A DNA stretch of 64,000 nt from Proteus penneri (GTDB lineage Bacteria; Pseudomonadota; Gammaproteobacteria; Enterobacterales; Enterobacteriaceae). Below the pieces are notes generated by a model. The model was given only the letters and a program-made list of their open reading frames with translations, searched no databases and had not been told where the DNA came from. The DNA lies in the NCBI RefSeq assembly GCF_003144535.1, contig NZ_PHFJ01000002.1:1-64000 (forward strand). The letters run 5' to 3'. The translations under genes and the position numbers were made by a program. Positions 39,322 through 50,573 of this stretch are shown in pieces. Positions within the stretch are counted from its first letter, which is position 1; each line of letters starts with the position of its first letter.

Positions 39322-40348
39322 GATTTACAAATCCTTCTGGTAATGCTTTCCCACAAAGCAATAAGCCTAACGCGCTAAGAGATGGCCAAACAGTTTGACC
39401 ATAATCTTGTTTGATGGTCATTTCGATACTGGCTAATAACCGTATTGCCGTTAGCAATTGATGCTCGGATAAACGCTGTAGTGCTGCTGTGAATATTGGG
39501 CGCCTGTTTTGCCAAATTCGATGCTTATCAAAAATCGTTTTTAACGAAGCTGTTTTAGATTCACGATGTAGTGTAATCAACTGCATTAACTCACGTTGTA
39601 AAGTTCTAAGTAAAATAACAGGTTCAGAATCTTCTCTTTTGAGTTGTTGCAAGATATGCCATGCACGTTGTGTTTTTCCTGTCAGTAATGCATCAACCCA
39701 GTGATAAGGGGTAAAATGTGACGCGTCATTAACGGCCGCTTCTACTCTAGGTAATGTCAATTTACCGTCAGGATAAAGTAGGGAAAGACGCTCTATCGCT
39801 TGTGCTAATGCGAGCAAATTACCTTCATAGCAGTAGCAAAGTAGTTGGTTACCTTGTTCATCCAGCGCTAATCCTTTTTGTTTTGCTCGACGAGCAACCC
39901 AATTAGGTAATTTATCAAGTTCAGGTGTCAGACAAGAAATATACGTTCCATTCTGGCTTAATGTTTTAAACCATTCACTGTTTTCTTGAGCCTTAGTGAG
40001 TTTATTGCCACGTAAAATCAACAATAAATCTTGATGTAACTCTTGAGATAACCTTGTGAGTTTCTCTGACATGGCTGCATTGGGGCCATTTTCAGGTAAA
40101 TGCAGCAAAAGAGATTGCCTTTGAGAAAAAAGGCTTAGCGATTGACAAAGTGAGTAAATTTCATTCCAGTCCGTATTATTATCAAGAGTAAATTGATAGT
40201 GTTCAATAAATCCTTGGGCTTTAGCAACAGATTGGATGGCATCTTGAGACTCTTGGAGTAACAGAGGTTCATTACCCCAGAGTAGATAACTTTGGCGCAG
40301 CCCCTCTTGGAGCTGCGCATTCAGTTGTTCTGGATATAAGCGGATCAT
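39314..40348 (-). CDS. holA: DNA polymerase III delta subunit HolA
   Basis: HolA is the wrench of the clamp loader: it opens the beta sliding clamp. The 344-residue protein begins [13 protein letters not shown], has [13 protein letters not shown] in the N-terminal domain and [16 protein letters not shown] in the middle, all typical of the enterobacterial subunit. It overlaps lptE by four bases (ATGA) and nadD by eight. Confidence 0.95.
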   Translation of the reverse strand: MIRLYPEQLNAQLQEGLRQSYLLWGNEPLLLQESQDAIQSVAKAQGFIEHYQFTLDNNTDWNEIYSLCQSLSLFSQRQSLLLHLPENGPNAAMSEKLTRLSQELHQDLLLILRGNKLTKAQENSEWFKTLSQNGTYISCLTPELDKLPNWVARRAKQKGLALDEQGNQLLCYCYEGNLLALAQAIERLSLLYPDGKLTLPRVEAAVNDASHFTPYHWVDALLTGKTQRAWHILQQLKREDSEPVILLRTLQRELMQLITLHRESKTASLKTIFDKHRIWQNRRPIFTAALQRLSEHQLLTAIRLLASIEMTIKQDYGQTVWPSLSALGLLLCGKALPEGFVNHA

Positions 40349-40893
40349 TTGGCCGGAGAGATTATCTGTTTTGCTTGCTCAGCTTGTGCAGCTTTTTGGC
40401 GTTCAGCATTGTGAACAACCAATAATTTACGCACTAATATTGCTGTCGCTTGTTCACGCATCTCTTGCTTGATAATGTCATTTTCAGCATCTTTTGCGAG
40501 TGCTTCTAATGGGTTATCGAAGAATGGGCGTGAAACCTGTGATGAAATTGGGTAAATCGTTCCATCAGGCATAATCACTTGCGCATCTAGCACAAATGTT
40601 AGCTGACGTTCTGCTGATTTACCGTCTTGATACACAGAAACGGTCTCTGTACTCTCTGACGAACCGACAATTTTGAGAATAGGGATATCTGCTGTTGGAT
40701 TTTCAACAAGCTGAACATCACTAAGTCTGAGTTGTTGACGCATTACACGAGATAATGGGCCATAAGGGTCACCAGAGCTAAGATAAAGCGTTTTTAATTC
40801 TGCTGGAACCTGAGTTTTCCCTTGTAAGTGAAAACCGCAGCCAGCGGTGATTAACACCGCTAAACCGAAAAATAGCGAAAATAGATATCGCAC
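40345..40893 (-). CDS. lptE: LPS assembly lipoprotein LptE
   Basis: LptE plugs the LptD barrel and helps place lipopolysaccharide in the outer leaflet. It has a lipoprotein leader ending LITAGC (Cys19) and then [19 protein letters not shown], which is typical of the family. The C-terminal 25 residues are Ala/Gln/Lys-rich. The start is GTG with AAGGAGG five bases upstream, 12 bases after leuS. At 182 residues it is close to E. coli (193). Confidence 0.94.
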   Translation of the reverse strand: MRYLFSLFFGLAVLITAGCGFHLQGKTQVPAELKTLYLSSGDPYGPLSRVMRQQLRLSDVQLVENPTADIPILKIVGSSESTETVSVYQDGKSAERQLTFVLDAQVIMPDGTIYPISSQVSRPFFDNPLEALAKDAENDIIKQEMREQATAILVRKLLVVHNAERQKAAQAEQAKQIISPAK

Positions 40894-40905
40894 TAGGCCT
40901 CCTTA

Positions 40906-43488
40906 TCAGCCAACAACGATGTTCAGTAATTTTCCTGGAACATAAATGACTTTACGAATAGTCACATCTTCCAAGTATTTAGCAACACTGTACTCTTTTG
41001 TCGCCATTTCCTGAACATATTCTTTTTCTGAATTAGCCGGAACAGTGACTCGACCACGCACTTTACCATTCACTTGAACGATTATTAGCTTGGTGTCATC
41101 GATCATTGCTTCTTCATCAGCAACCGGCCATGGTGCAACATCAACGTCCTCTTTTCCACCTAATGCCTGCCACATAACAAAACAAGCGTGAGGAATGATT
41201 GGAGAAAGCATACGAACGATGGCTTCTAATGCTTCTTGCATTAATGCACGATCTTGCTCTGTATCTTGACTTGCACGAGTTAATTTATTCATTAACTCCA
41301 TAATGGCTGCAATCGCGGTGTTAAAGGCTAAACGACGACCTACGTCATCAGATACTTTTGCAATTGTTTTATGTAAGTCACGACGCAAATCTTTTTGTTC
41401 TTCTGTCAGAGCAGAAAGATCAAGTGACTGTGTCGCTCCTTTTTGTGTATGTTCATGAACTAAACGCCATAAACGACGTAAGAAACGATTTGCACCTTCA
41501 ACACTAGACTCTTGCCATTCAAGTGTTAATTCTGGTGGAGCGGCAAACATCATAAATAAACGGACGGTATCTGCGCCATAACGTTCAACCATCGTTTGTG
41601 GGTCAATACCGTTATTTTTAGATTTAGACATTTTGCTCATGCCAGCATAAGTCAGCTCATGTCCTTCACTGTCAGTCGCTTTTATGATGCGGTTTTTCTC
41701 ATCACGTTCAACGATAGCTTCAGCAGGAGATACCCAATGACGAGCACCATCTTCACCGGTGTAATAGAACGCATCCGCTAATACCATACCTTGACACAGT
41801 AAACGTTTTGCTGGTTCATCAGAGTTCACTAAACCGGCATCACGCATCAGTTTATGGAAGAAGCGGAAATACATTAAGTGCATGATGGCGTGTTCAATAC
41901 CACCAATATACCAGTCAACAGGTAACCAATAGTTAGCTGCTTTTGGATCTAACATGCCTTTATCGTAATCAGGGCAGGTATAACGAGCGTAATACCAAGA
42001 TGATTCCATAAAGGTGTCAAAAGTATCTGTTTCACGCAGTGCTGGCTGACCATTAATGGTGGTTTTTGCCCACTCAGGATCAGCTTTAATTGGACTGGTT
42101 ATCCCATCCATTTTTACATCTTCTGGCAGGATAACGGGCAGTTGATCTTCAGGAACAGGAACAACTGTACCGTCTTCTAAGGTAGCCATTGGAATTGGTG
42201 CGCCCCAGTAACGTTGACGAGAAACACCCCAGTCACGTAAACGGTAGTTAACTTTACGTTCACCAACACCCATTTGTGCTAGTTTATCTGCAATTGCGTT
42301 AAAGCCAGCTTGGTTGTCTAATCCAGAGAATTCACCAGAGTTAATCAGGCTATTTTTCTCGGTTAATGCGCCTTCAGATAAGTCAGGTTGATTACCTTCA
42401 GCATCCGCAATAACAGCTTTAATTGGTAAATTGTATTTAGTTGCAAATTCCCAGTCACGTTCATCATGACCTGGAACCGCCATTACAGCACCTGTGCCGT
42501 ATTCCATTAATACAAAGTTAGCAACCCAAATAGCTACTTTCTCTTTAGTTAATGGATGGATAGCATAAAGACCCGTTGCAATCCCTTTTTTCTCCATTGT
42601 TGCCATATCGGCTTCTGCCATTTTCATGTTACGGCATTCATCAATGAAGTGCTGAACTTCAGGGTTATTTTGAGCAGCTTTTTGCGCTAATGGGTGACCT
42701 GCTGCAACTGCAACATAAGTGACGCCCATAAATGTATCAGGACGCGTTGTATAAACGGTCATTGTGTCGTCGCTATCGGCCACATCAAATTTAATTTCGA
42801 CACCTTCTGAACGACCAATCCAGTTACGTTGCATGGTCTTAACTTGTTCTGGCCACTCATCTAACGTATCTAAATCGTTTAACAGTTCTTCTGCGTAATC
42901 GGTAATTTTGATAAACCACTGTGGAATTTCTTTACGTTCTACAGGGGTATCACAACGCCAACAACAGCCGTCAATAACTTGTTCGTTAGCTAATACGGTT
43001 AAGTCATGTGGGCACCAGTTAACGGCGGAGGTCTTTTTATACACTAAGCCTTTTTCATATAACTTAGTAAAGAACCACTGTTCCCAACGATAATATTCTG
43101 GTGTACAAGTAGTGACTTCACGATCCCAATCGTAACCAAAACCCAGTTTTTTTAACTGGTTTTTCATGTAATTGATATTTTCGTAAGTCCACGGCGCTGG
43201 CGCGGTATTATTTTTTACAGCGGCACCTTCTGCAGGTAAGCCAAATGCATCCCAACCAATAGGTTGTAAGACGTTTTTACCTTGCATTCGTTGATAACGG
43301 GAAATCACGTCACCAATGGTGTAGTTACGGACGTGTCCCATGTGTAGTCGGCCAGAAGGATAAGGTAGCATTGACAGGCAGTAATATTTTTCTTTGTTAT
43401 TATCTTCTGTCACTTTAAATGTGTTGTTCTTTTCCCAGTGTTCCTGGATAGTTTGCTCTATATCTTCGGGACGATATTGTTCTTGCAT
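40906..43488 (-). CDS. leuS: Leucyl-tRNA synthetase LeuS
   Basis: A class I aminoacyl-tRNA synthetase of 860 residues, the E. coli length. The HIGH signature appears as [13 protein letters not shown] near residue 43, the KMSKS loop as [11 protein letters not shown], and an editing domain lies between, with [12 protein letters not shown]. The Zn-like CPHD and CCWRC segments fit bacterial LeuS. A stretch of about 325 bases lies upstream. lptE and holA follow in the same direction. Confidence 0.98.
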   Translation of the reverse strand: MQEQYRPEDIEQTIQEHWEKNNTFKVTEDNNKEKYYCLSMLPYPSGRLHMGHVRNYTIGDVISRYQRMQGKNVLQPIGWDAFGLPAEGAAVKNNTAPAPWTYENINYMKNQLKKLGFGYDWDREVTTCTPEYYRWEQWFFTKLYEKGLVYKKTSAVNWCPHDLTVLANEQVIDGCCWRCDTPVERKEIPQWFIKITDYAEELLNDLDTLDEWPEQVKTMQRNWIGRSEGVEIKFDVADSDDTMTVYTTRPDTFMGVTYVAVAAGHPLAQKAAQNNPEVQHFIDECRNMKMAEADMATMEKKGIATGLYAIHPLTKEKVAIWVANFVLMEYGTGAVMAVPGHDERDWEFATKYNLPIKAVIADAEGNQPDLSEGALTEKNSLINSGEFSGLDNQAGFNAIADKLAQMGVGERKVNYRLRDWGVSRQRYWGAPIPMATLEDGTVVPVPEDQLPVILPEDVKMDGITSPIKADPEWAKTTINGQPALRETDTFDTFMESSWYYARYTCPDYDKGMLDPKAANYWLPVDWYIGGIEHAIMHLMYFRFFHKLMRDAGLVNSDEPAKRLLCQGMVLADAFYYTGEDGARHWVSPAEAIVERDEKNRIIKATDSEGHELTYAGMSKMSKSKNNGIDPQTMVERYGADTVRLFMMFAAPPELTLEWQESSVEGANRFLRRLWRLVHEHTQKGATQSLDLSALTEEQKDLRRDLHKTIAKVSDDVGRRLAFNTAIAAIMELMNKLTRASQDTEQDRALMQEALEAIVRMLSPIIPHACFVMWQALGGKEDVDVAPWPVADEEAMIDDTKLIIVQVNGKVRGRVTVPANSEKEYVQEMATKEYSVAKYLEDVTIRKVIYVPGKLLNIVVG

Positions 43489-43814
43489 GGCACCGATAAT
43501 CCTATGGTGAATTAATGGCTACCGGAGGGTAACCGCTATTATGAAATTAAGACTTGCATAGCATAGCTGATTTTGTCTAATAGCCACAACTATTGATCTT
43601 AATGAAAGCCACTGTTTGCATAACTTTTTCAAGACAATTGCGAGATATCTTGAAAAGAGTTAAAGCAAAAAGAGAATAAATGCGTATTTTCTGAAAAAAT
43701 AATTTTGATATTGCGAGAAAATAAGTTTTTTTGATATTTAGTTGCGAGGTTAATCGAAATTATTATTTTGGGCTGACGTGCTAAAAAAGCACGCCAGCAG
43801 AGGAGATGCAGCGA
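43489..43814. other. Intergenic region between leuS and gltL
   Basis: About 325 bases with no credible gene. It should hold the leuS promoter and leader. A hairpin GCTGACGTGC / GCACGCCAGC (43772-43798) lies next to the gltL end. The E. coli gene ybeL, found here in that species, is absent. Confidence 0.5.
43772..43798 (-). terminator. Possible gltIJKL terminator hairpin
   Basis: A ten-base stem with one mismatch and an A-rich loop lies 16 bases past the gltL stop. No T run follows on the minus strand, so it may act as an mRNA 3'-end stabiliser rather than an intrinsic terminator. Confidence 0.5.
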
Positions 43815-44540
43815 TTAATGCAGAATTTTAGCGAGGAAATCTTTGGCTCGTGCTGATTTTGGATTATCAAAAAAGTCATTTTTAGGTCTATCTTCCACTA
43901 TTCGACCTTCATCCATAAAAATAATACGGTCAGCAACCTTTTTAGCAAAACCCATTTCATGGGTCACTACCATCATCGTCATACCTTCATTTGCAAGCTC
44001 TACCATTACATCAAGGACTTCATTAATCATTTCAGGATCAAGTGCGGATGTCGGTTCATCAAATAACATTGCAATAGGATCCATACATAAAGCACGAGCA
44101 ATGGCGACACGCTGTTGTTGACCGCCAGAAAGTTGAGCTGGGTATTTGTTCGCATGACTGGATAGACCTACGCGTTCTAATAACTTTAAGCCTTTTTCTT
44201 TTGCGGCGTCTTTCTCTCTATTAAGCACTTTAACTTGTGCGAGTGTAAGATTTTCAATAATAGAGAGATGGGGAAAGAGTTCAAAATGTTGGAATACCAT
44301 ACCTACTTTTGCTCGTAATTTAGCAAGATCGGTATGCTTGTCATTTACTTTGATTTCATTAACAAGTATCTCACCTTGCTGTATTGGTTCTAGACCATTC
44401 ACTGTTTTAATCAGTGTTGATTTACCTGAGCCAGAAGGTCCACAGACAACAACAACTTCCCCCTTTTTAACTTCAGTGGAACATTCAGTCAGTACTTGAA
44501 ACTGACCATACCATTTGGATACATCTTTTAGGGAAATCAT
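43815..44540 (-). CDS. gltL: Glutamate/aspartate ABC transporter ATPase GltL
   Basis: The ATP-binding subunit of the GltIJKL importer for L-glutamate and L-aspartate. Walker A is [11 protein letters not shown], the ABC signature [15 protein letters not shown], Walker [13 protein letters not shown], and the switch His is in VVTHEMGFA. At 241 residues it matches E. coli. It starts right after the gltK stop codon. Confidence 0.96.
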   Translation of the reverse strand: MISLKDVSKWYGQFQVLTECSTEVKKGEVVVVCGPSGSGKSTLIKTVNGLEPIQQGEILVNEIKVNDKHTDLAKLRAKVGMVFQHFELFPHLSIIENLTLAQVKVLNREKDAAKEKGLKLLERVGLSSHANKYPAQLSGGQQQRVAIARALCMDPIAMLFDEPTSALDPEMINEVLDVMVELANEGMTMMVVTHEMGFAKKVADRIIFMDEGRIVEDRPKNDFFDNPKSARAKDFLAKILH

Positions 44541-45215
44541 CTAGGTAGTCCTTTTTTTAAGAAAGTTCACTAACATTGAAGCAGCGAAGCTAATGACAAA
44601 ATAAACAAAACCAGCAAAGAGGATCATTTCAACTTGTGTACCATCGCGTTCACCAATATTTGCCGCCGTTCTGAAAAAGTCAGTGAGACTTAATACGTAA
44701 ACTAAGGACGTATCTTGGAACAAGACAATTCCTTGAGTCAGTAAAAGCGGGATCATGGCTCGAAAGGCTTGAGGTAAGATCACTAAACGCATTGTTTGTG
44801 ATTTGGTCATACCTAATGCAAGTGAGGCAGAAAATTGTCCTTTACTAACACTTTGAATACCTGCCCTTATAATTTCAGAGTAGTACGCAGCTTCAAATAA
44901 TGAGAACGCTATCATTGCCGAAATTAAACGGATATCACTTTTTGGTGAAAGTCCTAGAACATTTTGTAATATGTTAGGCACAATTAAATAAAACCACAGT
45001 AATACCATGACTAATGGGATTGAACGAAAGGTATTAACGTAAGCGGCCGCAAACCAACTAATAGGTTTAAACGTAGAAAGGCGCATAACAGCAAGTACCG
45101 TTCCCCATAAAATACCAACTACTATAGCGGTGATAGTGATTTTTAAAGTGATTGCCATACCATCGACTAGAAATGGTAGGCTTGGAACAACAGAACTCCA
45201 GTCAAATTCGTACAT
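44541..45215 (-). CDS. gltK: Glutamate/aspartate ABC permease GltK
   Basis: One of the two membrane subunits of the importer, 224 residues with five hydrophobic segments. It has the polar amino-acid permease signature, here [26 protein letters not shown], including the EAA-type loop that touches GltL, followed by [13 protein letters not shown]. It overlaps gltJ by one base and abuts gltL. Confidence 0.95.
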   Translation of the reverse strand: MYEFDWSSVVPSLPFLVDGMAITLKITITAIVVGILWGTVLAVMRLSTFKPISWFAAAYVNTFRSIPLVMVLLWFYLIVPNILQNVLGLSPKSDIRLISAMIAFSLFEAAYYSEIIRAGIQSVSKGQFSASLALGMTKSQTMRLVILPQAFRAMIPLLLTQGIVLFQDTSLVYVLSLTDFFRTAANIGERDGTQVEMILFAGFVYFVISFAASMLVNFLKKRTT

Positions 45216-45955
45216 TATTGACCTCCTGTTGTGCCAGGTAAACGCACACGTTTTTCAAGCCAACTCATGAGTAACATAATGATGACGTTGATAAAAACAT
45301 AGGCGAGGGTAATTGCTGTGAATGACTCATACGCTTTCGCTGAATAATCGAGGAGTTTATTCGCTTGTGCTGCCATATCAATAAGTCCGATAGTAGAAGC
45401 AATCGCTGAGTTTTTCACGAGATTAAGCATTTCGGAGGTCATTGGTGGAATAATGACTCGATATGCATTGGGTAATAAAACATAACGATAAGTTTGAGGT
45501 AAGGTTAAGCCCAATGCTAAGCCTGCGGCTTTTTGACCACGGGGCAATGAGTTTATTGCAGCTCTGACTTGTTCACACATACGCGCTGCGGTAAATAAAC
45601 CTAAGCAGAGTGCTGAAGAGACAAAAAATTGCACATTTGGCGCTAAGTCCATTTTAAACCAGTCGCCAATAGATTGAGGTAATAGTTCAGGAATGACGAG
45701 ATACCACGTAAAGAATTGAACAATAAGTGGTACGTTACGGAATAACTCAACATAAACAGTACCTAAGCTTGAAAGCCAACGATTAGGGACCGTGCGTAAA
45801 ATTCCGAATAAAGAACCAACAAGAAAGGCAATAACCCAAGCGCATAGAGATAAGGCAATAGTGACTTGGAAGCCAGAAATCAGCCATCCTAAGTATGTGG
45901 TGTTTCCGAAAGGGGCTTCTTGGAAGAATATCCCCCAATCCCAATCAATCGACAT
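45215..45955 (-). CDS. gltJ: Glutamate/aspartate ABC permease GltJ
   Basis: The second membrane subunit, 246 residues (the E. coli length) when started at the ATG at 45955, which has GGAGGTG six bases upstream. The longer frame to 46009 runs through a terminator-like hairpin and is rejected. The EAA-type loop reads [23 protein letters not shown] and then [16 protein letters not shown]. It is 1-base coupled to gltK. Confidence 0.94.
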   Translation of the reverse strand: MSIDWDWGIFFQEAPFGNTTYLGWLISGFQVTIALSLCAWVIAFLVGSLFGILRTVPNRWLSSLGTVYVELFRNVPLIVQFFTWYLVIPELLPQSIGDWFKMDLAPNVQFFVSSALCLGLFTAARMCEQVRAAINSLPRGQKAAGLALGLTLPQTYRYVLLPNAYRVIIPPMTSEMLNLVKNSAIASTIGLIDMAAQANKLLDYSAKAYESFTAITLAYVFINVIIMLLMSWLEKRVRLPGTTGGQ

Positions 45956-45971
45956 GATTTCACCTCCGGTG

Positions 45972-46000
45972 AAAAAAGAGGGGCAGGGAACGGCTGCCCC
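45972..46000 (-). terminator. Intercistronic terminator between gltI and gltJ
   Basis: On the minus strand GGGGCAG and CTGCCCC form a stem with a seven-base loop, followed by TCTTTTTT and then the gltJ Shine-Dalgarno sequence. It is an intrinsic terminator in form and should end part of the gltI message. In E. coli this gap yields the small RNA SroC, a sponge for GcvB. The resemblance is positional; I cannot check base identity to SroC. Confidence 0.78.
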
Positions 46001-46070
46001 AAACTTCACTGATCTGTCTGTCCAACAGATACTTTATAATTATTTGTTTGCATCAACTGCTTATGTATTT

Positions 46071-46964
46071 TTAGTTCAGTGCCTTATCATTTGGTGATGC
46101 AAATAAGGCTTTCATTTCATCAGAGATAGTGAATTCTAAGTTAAGATTTTTAGGTGGGATCGGTGCATTGAACCAGCGATTGAAGGATTTTTCTGCTTCG
46201 CCTGATTTTTGTGCGTTAGCGATAGTTTCATCGATTAATGCTTTGAATTGAGCATCGTCTTTACGCAACATACAACCATAAGCTTCTTCAGATTGTGGGG
46301 TTCCTACAATTTCCCACTCACCCGGTTTTTTCGCTTTAGCACGTTCACCAGCTAGTAATGCGTCATCCATCATAAAGGCAACAGCACGACCTGATTCAAG
46401 TGTACGGAACGAGTCTCCATGATCTTTTGCGCTGATAATGCGCATATTCATCTTTTTCTCATCATTTAATTTGTTAAGTAACATTTCAGACGTTGTTCCT
46501 GATGTTACGACAACGTTTTTACCTGACAAGTCAGCAAAATCTTTAATTCCACTGTCTTTTTTCGCCAGTAAACGTGTACCTACGATAAAAATAGTATTAG
46601 AGAAGCTAGCTTGTTGTTGACGAGCTTCATTGTTGGTTGTTGAGCCACACTCAAAATCAAATGTACCATTTTGTAATAATGGAATGCGATTCTGAGAGGT
46701 AATAGGGATCAGGCGAACTTGCAGGTTAGGTTTGCCTATTTTGTCTTTTACTGCTTGTACAATCAGATTGGAATAGTCTTGAGAATAACCAACCACTTTT
46801 TGTTGGTTATCATAGTAAGAAAAAGGAACAGAGGATTCCCGATGTCCAACGATAATAATATCGTTGTCGTTGATTTTTTTTAAGGTTCCAGTGAGTTCTT
46901 CTGCCTGCACAGCTCCTGCAGCCCCTAAAATCATTAATGATAACGCTAGTTTACGCATGCGCAT
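46071..46964 (-). CDS. gltI: Glutamate/aspartate periplasmic binding protein GltI
   Basis: The soluble binding subunit for L-glutamate and L-aspartate. The 297-residue protein has a signal peptide cleaved near Ala21 (AVQA-EEL). The mature part matches E. coli closely: VGHRESSVPFSYYDNQQKVV, FDFECGSTTNN, and SAKDHGDSFRTLESGRAVAF. GGAG lies six bases before the first Met, which supports 46964. The 5' leader on the minus strand is rich in C and A (around AAAGCAACACAAAGCAAAATAC), the kind of site the GcvB small RNA binds in E. coli. Confidence 0.95.
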   Translation of the reverse strand: MRMRKLALSLMILGAAGAVQAEELTGTLKKINDNDIIIVGHRESSVPFSYYDNQQKVVGYSQDYSNLIVQAVKDKIGKPNLQVRLIPITSQNRIPLLQNGTFDFECGSTTNNEARQQQASFSNTIFIVGTRLLAKKDSGIKDFADLSGKNVVVTSGTTSEMLLNKLNDEKKMNMRIISAKDHGDSFRTLESGRAVAFMMDDALLAGERAKAKKPGEWEIVGTPQSEEAYGCMLRKDDAQFKALIDETIANAQKSGEAEKSFNRWFNAPIPPKNLNLEFTISDEMKALFASPNDKALN

Positions 46965-47329
46965 AATAACTCCTGTCGTGGTGATAAATGATATTTGTAT
47001 TTTGCTTTGTGTTGCTTTTTTGTTTTAATTTGTTTTGATAATGTTAATAGATAGAACAAATAACATACCGTTGGGAAGTGCAATTTATGAAATACGAGAG
47101 GTATCTCTCAATAAAAGAATGAAATCAAATGTGGTTGATTATTTTTTTGGAAGTTGTTTTCAATATTTAAAATTATTGTAGTAGAAACCTTATAGAAATA
47201 AAGGTTAAAGATGAATATTTGAGATAATGCGAAAAATAAAATAAGTATGGATTTGTAAAGTTTGTCTTAAGGAGTTGTTTGTCTGTAGATTACTATTAAG
47301 ATGGCGTGTCATATTGATGAGGAACATCT
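46965..47329. other. Divergent promoter region between gltI and scsA
   Basis: About 365 bases of A+T-rich DNA. It carries the CA-rich gltI leader near 47000-47030 and, on the other side, AAGGAG-like sequences ahead of scsA. No operator for copper or envelope-stress regulators was recognised with confidence. Confidence 0.45.
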
Positions 47330-47719
47330 ATGAGTAATTGGCGGTCAGGTCGCTGGCTAGTGGTGATAACAGTTTTGCTGATCTTGAGTTGCATTGTTCA
47401 GCGTTCATTAGGTGCCCACGTCATTAGTGAGCGCTTAGCGATGGCTGTTGCTCAAACACAATACCCACTATCAACACCAATTACTGATGAGAATAGCGCA
47501 ACAGATCATACTTATTCACTCTCTACCTGTGAATTAAGCGCTAAATCATTAATATCTGTTCCTCCATTAACAATAGAGCCATTTTTCCATTCGTGGGCTG
47601 TATTGCTATTGTTAAGTATGGCTGGCATCTATGTATCGCGTCAGCGTAATCAGAAAAAACACTATCATCCACCGCCTCCAATCAGACTTCACCTTCATTA
47701 TTGTATTCTGAGGGATTAG
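47330..47719 (+). CDS. scsA: ScsA-like small membrane protein
   Basis: A 129-residue protein with an N-terminal hydrophobic segment (residues 9-24, VVITVLLILSCIVQ) and a second one (about 87-101, SWAVLLLLSMAGIYV). The short tail is His- and Pro-rich (KKHYHPPPPIRLHLHYC), which could bind copper. It is first in scsABCD; Salmonella ScsA is of similar size and position, and its function is little known. AGGAAC lies before the ATG. The assignment rests mainly on operon position. Confidence 0.6.
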   Translation: MSNWRSGRWLVVITVLLILSCIVQRSLGAHVISERLAMAVAQTQYPLSTPITDENSATDHTYSLSTCELSAKSLISVPPLTIEPFFHSWAVLLLLSMAGIYVSRQRNQKKHYHPPPPIRLHLHYCILRD

Positions 47720-47802
47720 AAATTTCCTTTTAGCTAAAAAATTGTACGTCTATCTTTGGGCGTAGCTTTGTGTAGCGTTGTAGGAATTTTTAGGGAGTTG
47801 TT

Positions 47803-49842
47803 ATGTTTCGTTCTTTTGTTATGGCGTTGGTATTAACGCTATTTACGTTATCTACATCTCAAGCAGCAGAGACAGGTTGGTTAACCACGCCTGATAATTC
47901 TCACGCACAAGTTAGGGCGACAGCACAAAAGTCACCAACGGGTGATGTGAAAATGTTACTTGAAGTGCAACTTGAGTCTGGATGGAAAACTTACTGGCGC
48001 TCACCAGGAGAAGGTGGTGTTGCACCTGAAATTAATTGGTCACAAGATGTGAGTGCAATGGTATGGCATTGGCCGTCACCTTCTGCTTTTGATGTCGCAG
48101 GTATTCACACTCAAGGCTATGATAAACAAGTTGTTTTTCCGATTGAATTAACCTCTGTTGATGCTGACCGTTTAACAGGCGTTTTAACGTTATCAACATG
48201 CAGTAATGTCTGTATTTTAACGGACTACACTTTAGATCTAGATCTTACAGAGCCAGCACCTGCTGATTTTGAATGGCAATATAATCAGGCGATGGCAAAA
48301 ATCCCAGTTGATACAGGATTAATATCATCAGTTTCTTCGAATTATAACAATAGCCAACTGACTATTTCTTTGCAAAGAGAGCAAGGTGCTTGGGTTGAGC
48401 CTAATATTTATCTCGATCCCCCTGAAGGTATGCTTTACGGCATTCCAAAATTAAATCATCAAGATAAAAACTTATTTGTCACCATTGATGTGACAGATGA
48501 TTGGGGCGATGCAGCTGGTGATATCTCAGGTAAGGCACTTTCCTTTGTTATTACTGATCAAGATTTTTCTCGTCAAGTTAATGACACAATAGGGCATGGA
48601 AAAGAAGACATTGTTCCACTATCTAGTTCAGGTATTGGGCTTTGGAGCATTCTTGCTTTCGCACTATTGGGGGGGTTAATTCTGAATTTGATGCCTTGTG
48701 TATTACCTGTGTTGGCGATGAAATTGGGTTCGATTTTACATCTTGAAAATCGTGATAAAGGGGTTATTCGTAAGCAATTTTCGGTGTCTGTTTTAGGTAT
48801 TTTAGTTTCTTTTTGGGCACTAGCTCTATTTATGACGGGGTTACGTTATAGCCAAGAGGCCTTAGGTTGGGGAATACAGTTTCAAAGCCCTTGGTTTATT
48901 GGTTTTATGGTGTTAGTTACCGCTATTTTTACTGCAAATCTATTTGGATTATTTGAACTGCGTTTAAGTAGCAATATGAATACTAAAATGGCAACGGCTG
49001 GTGGGCAGGGATATGGTCGCCATTTTTGGGAAGGTGCTTTTGCTACTTTACTAGCCACCCCTTGTTCTGCACCCTTTTTAGGCACCGCCGTCGCTTATGC
49101 TTTGGTTGCTCCGTTAAGTGAGTTATGGCTTATTTTTACTGCATTAGGGATAGGAATGAGTTTGCCGTGGATCTTAGTGGCTATATTCCCATCTGTTGCA
49201 AAAGTGCTACCAAAACCCGGTAAATGGATGAATCGCCTAAGAGTGGTTTTAGGTTTTATGATGCTGTTGTCTAGCATTTGGCTTATTACACTTTTAATTC
49301 CTCATTTGGGCATGACAATTGTTGCTGGCATTTTTATTGTTATTACTTTGCTTTTATTACTCGCAATTGCACGGCACTATGGCAAAAAAACGGCTCTTAT
49401 TTCTACTGTAATTGCCCTATTTTTGGCGGGAAGTACTTATTTGTTTGTTGCTCAACCAGCAAGCCAAACACTCGCAGGTCAAGATACGATAAATTGGCAA
49501 CCTTTATCAGAAGAGGCAATACATCAAGCATTAGCAGAGAATAAACGCGTGTTTGTTGATGTTACAGCAGATTGGTGTGTAACCTGCAAAGCAAACAAAT
49601 ACAATGTATTATTGCGAGACGAGATCCAAGAGGCACTTTCAGCGCCAGATGTTGTCGCATTAAGAGGGGATTGGACTAAACCCTCTGACAAGATCACTCA
49701 GTTTTTAAAACAACGTGGTCAAGTTGCCGTACCTTTTAACCAAGTTTATGGGCCAGGCCATAAAAATGGCGTGGTTTTACCTTCTATTTTAAATAAAGAT
49801 TCAACATTGACAGTTCTTTCAGAGGCTAAAGGAGCCCAATAA
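47803..49842 (+). CDS. scsB: Thiol:disulfide interchange protein ScsB (DsbD family)
   Basis: A 679-residue inner-membrane protein that carries electrons from cytoplasmic thioredoxin to periplasmic ScsC. It has a signal peptide (to about residue 22, TSQA-AET), a periplasmic N-terminal domain (about 23-270), a transmembrane core with two functional Cys positions (LMPCVLPVLAMK and LATPCSAPFLGTA), and a C-terminal thioredoxin-like domain with CVTC (Cys592, Cys595). It is longer than DsbD at the N-terminal region, as known for ScsB. The stop overlaps the scsC start by one base. Confidence 0.92.
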   Translation: MFRSFVMALVLTLFTLSTSQAAETGWLTTPDNSHAQVRATAQKSPTGDVKMLLEVQLESGWKTYWRSPGEGGVAPEINWSQDVSAMVWHWPSPSAFDVAGIHTQGYDKQVVFPIELTSVDADRLTGVLTLSTCSNVCILTDYTLDLDLTEPAPADFEWQYNQAMAKIPVDTGLISSVSSNYNNSQLTISLQREQGAWVEPNIYLDPPEGMLYGIPKLNHQDKNLFVTIDVTDDWGDAAGDISGKALSFVITDQDFSRQVNDTIGHGKEDIVPLSSSGIGLWSILAFALLGGLILNLMPCVLPVLAMKLGSILHLENRDKGVIRKQFSVSVLGILVSFWALALFMTGLRYSQEALGWGIQFQSPWFIGFMVLVTAIFTANLFGLFELRLSSNMNTKMATAGGQGYGRHFWEGAFATLLATPCSAPFLGTAVAYALVAPLSELWLIFTALGIGMSLPWILVAIFPSVAKVLPKPGKWMNRLRVVLGFMMLLSSIWLITLLIPHLGMTIVAGIFIVITLLLLLAIARHYGKKTALISTVIALFLAGSTYLFVAQPASQTLAGQDTINWQPLSEEAIHQALAENKRVFVDVTADWCVTCKANKYNVLLRDEIQEALSAPDVVALRGDWTKPSDKITQFLKQRGQVAVPFNQVYGPGHKNGVVLPSILNKDSTLTVLSEAKGAQ

Positions 49843-50573
49843 TGAAAAAAACACTTTCTGCACTGGTTATTTCTTCGTTACTTTTTGGTGCAAATGTGCA
49901 AGCAGCGGCATTAAGCGCTGATCAGGAAAAAGAAGTTCGTGCACTGGTGCGTGATACGTTAATCAAAAATCCAGAAATTTTGGAAGAAGCAATCACTGCA
50001 TTACAAGCACAAAAAGCCGATGAACAACAAGCACAATTTCGTACCGCATTAAAGGCAGAACACGACGCATTATATAACGATGCAGCAAGCCCTCGTATTG
50101 GTGCAAAAGACGCTAAGTTAGTGTTAGTTTCCTTTACTGATTATAACTGCCCTTACTGCAAACGTTTCGATCCATTATTAGAACAAATTACAAAAGATTA
50201 TCCAGAAGTAGCTGTGGTAATTAAACCGCTGCCATTTAAAGGCGAAAGCTCGGCTAAAGCCTCTCAAGCGGTGCTTTCAGTTTGGAAAGAAGATCCAAAA
50301 GCATTCTTAGCATTACACCAACGTTTAATGCAGAAAAAAACAATGCTAGATAATGCAAGTATTGACGATGCAATGAAGACAACCAACACAAGCAAAGTAA
50401 AATTAACAGATGACAGCTTAAAAACGTTACAAAATAACTTAGATCTTTCTCGTAAATTAGGTATCCAAGGTACACCTGCAACAGTTGTTGGCGATATGGT
50501 TATCCCTGGTGCCGTTGATTACGCTCAGCTAGAAGTGATTGTGAAAGAGCAACTGGCTAAAGTGAAAAAATAA
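49842..50573 (+). CDS. scsC: Disulfide isomerase ScsC (DsbA/DsbG-like)
   Basis: A periplasmic thioredoxin-fold protein of 243 residues with a signal peptide (cleavage near residue 22). The redox site is CPYC (Cys103, Cys106) in the DsbA-like domain, and the cis-Pro loop is GTPATVV. The region before the domain (residues about 24-75) is a helical oligomerisation stalk with the linker KADEQQAQFRT. From memory, P. mirabilis ScsC has such a flexible stalk and forms a trimer with isomerase activity that helps survive copper stress. It overlaps scsB and scsD by one base each. Confidence 0.93.
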   Translation: MKKTLSALVISSLLFGANVQAAALSADQEKEVRALVRDTLIKNPEILEEAITALQAQKADEQQAQFRTALKAEHDALYNDAASPRIGAKDAKLVLVSFTDYNCPYCKRFDPLLEQITKDYPEVAVVIKPLPFKGESSAKASQAVLSVWKEDPKAFLALHQRLMQKKTMLDNASIDDAMKTTNTSKVKLTDDSLKTLQNNLDLSRKLGIQGTPATVVGDMVIPGAVDYAQLEVIVKEQLAKVKK

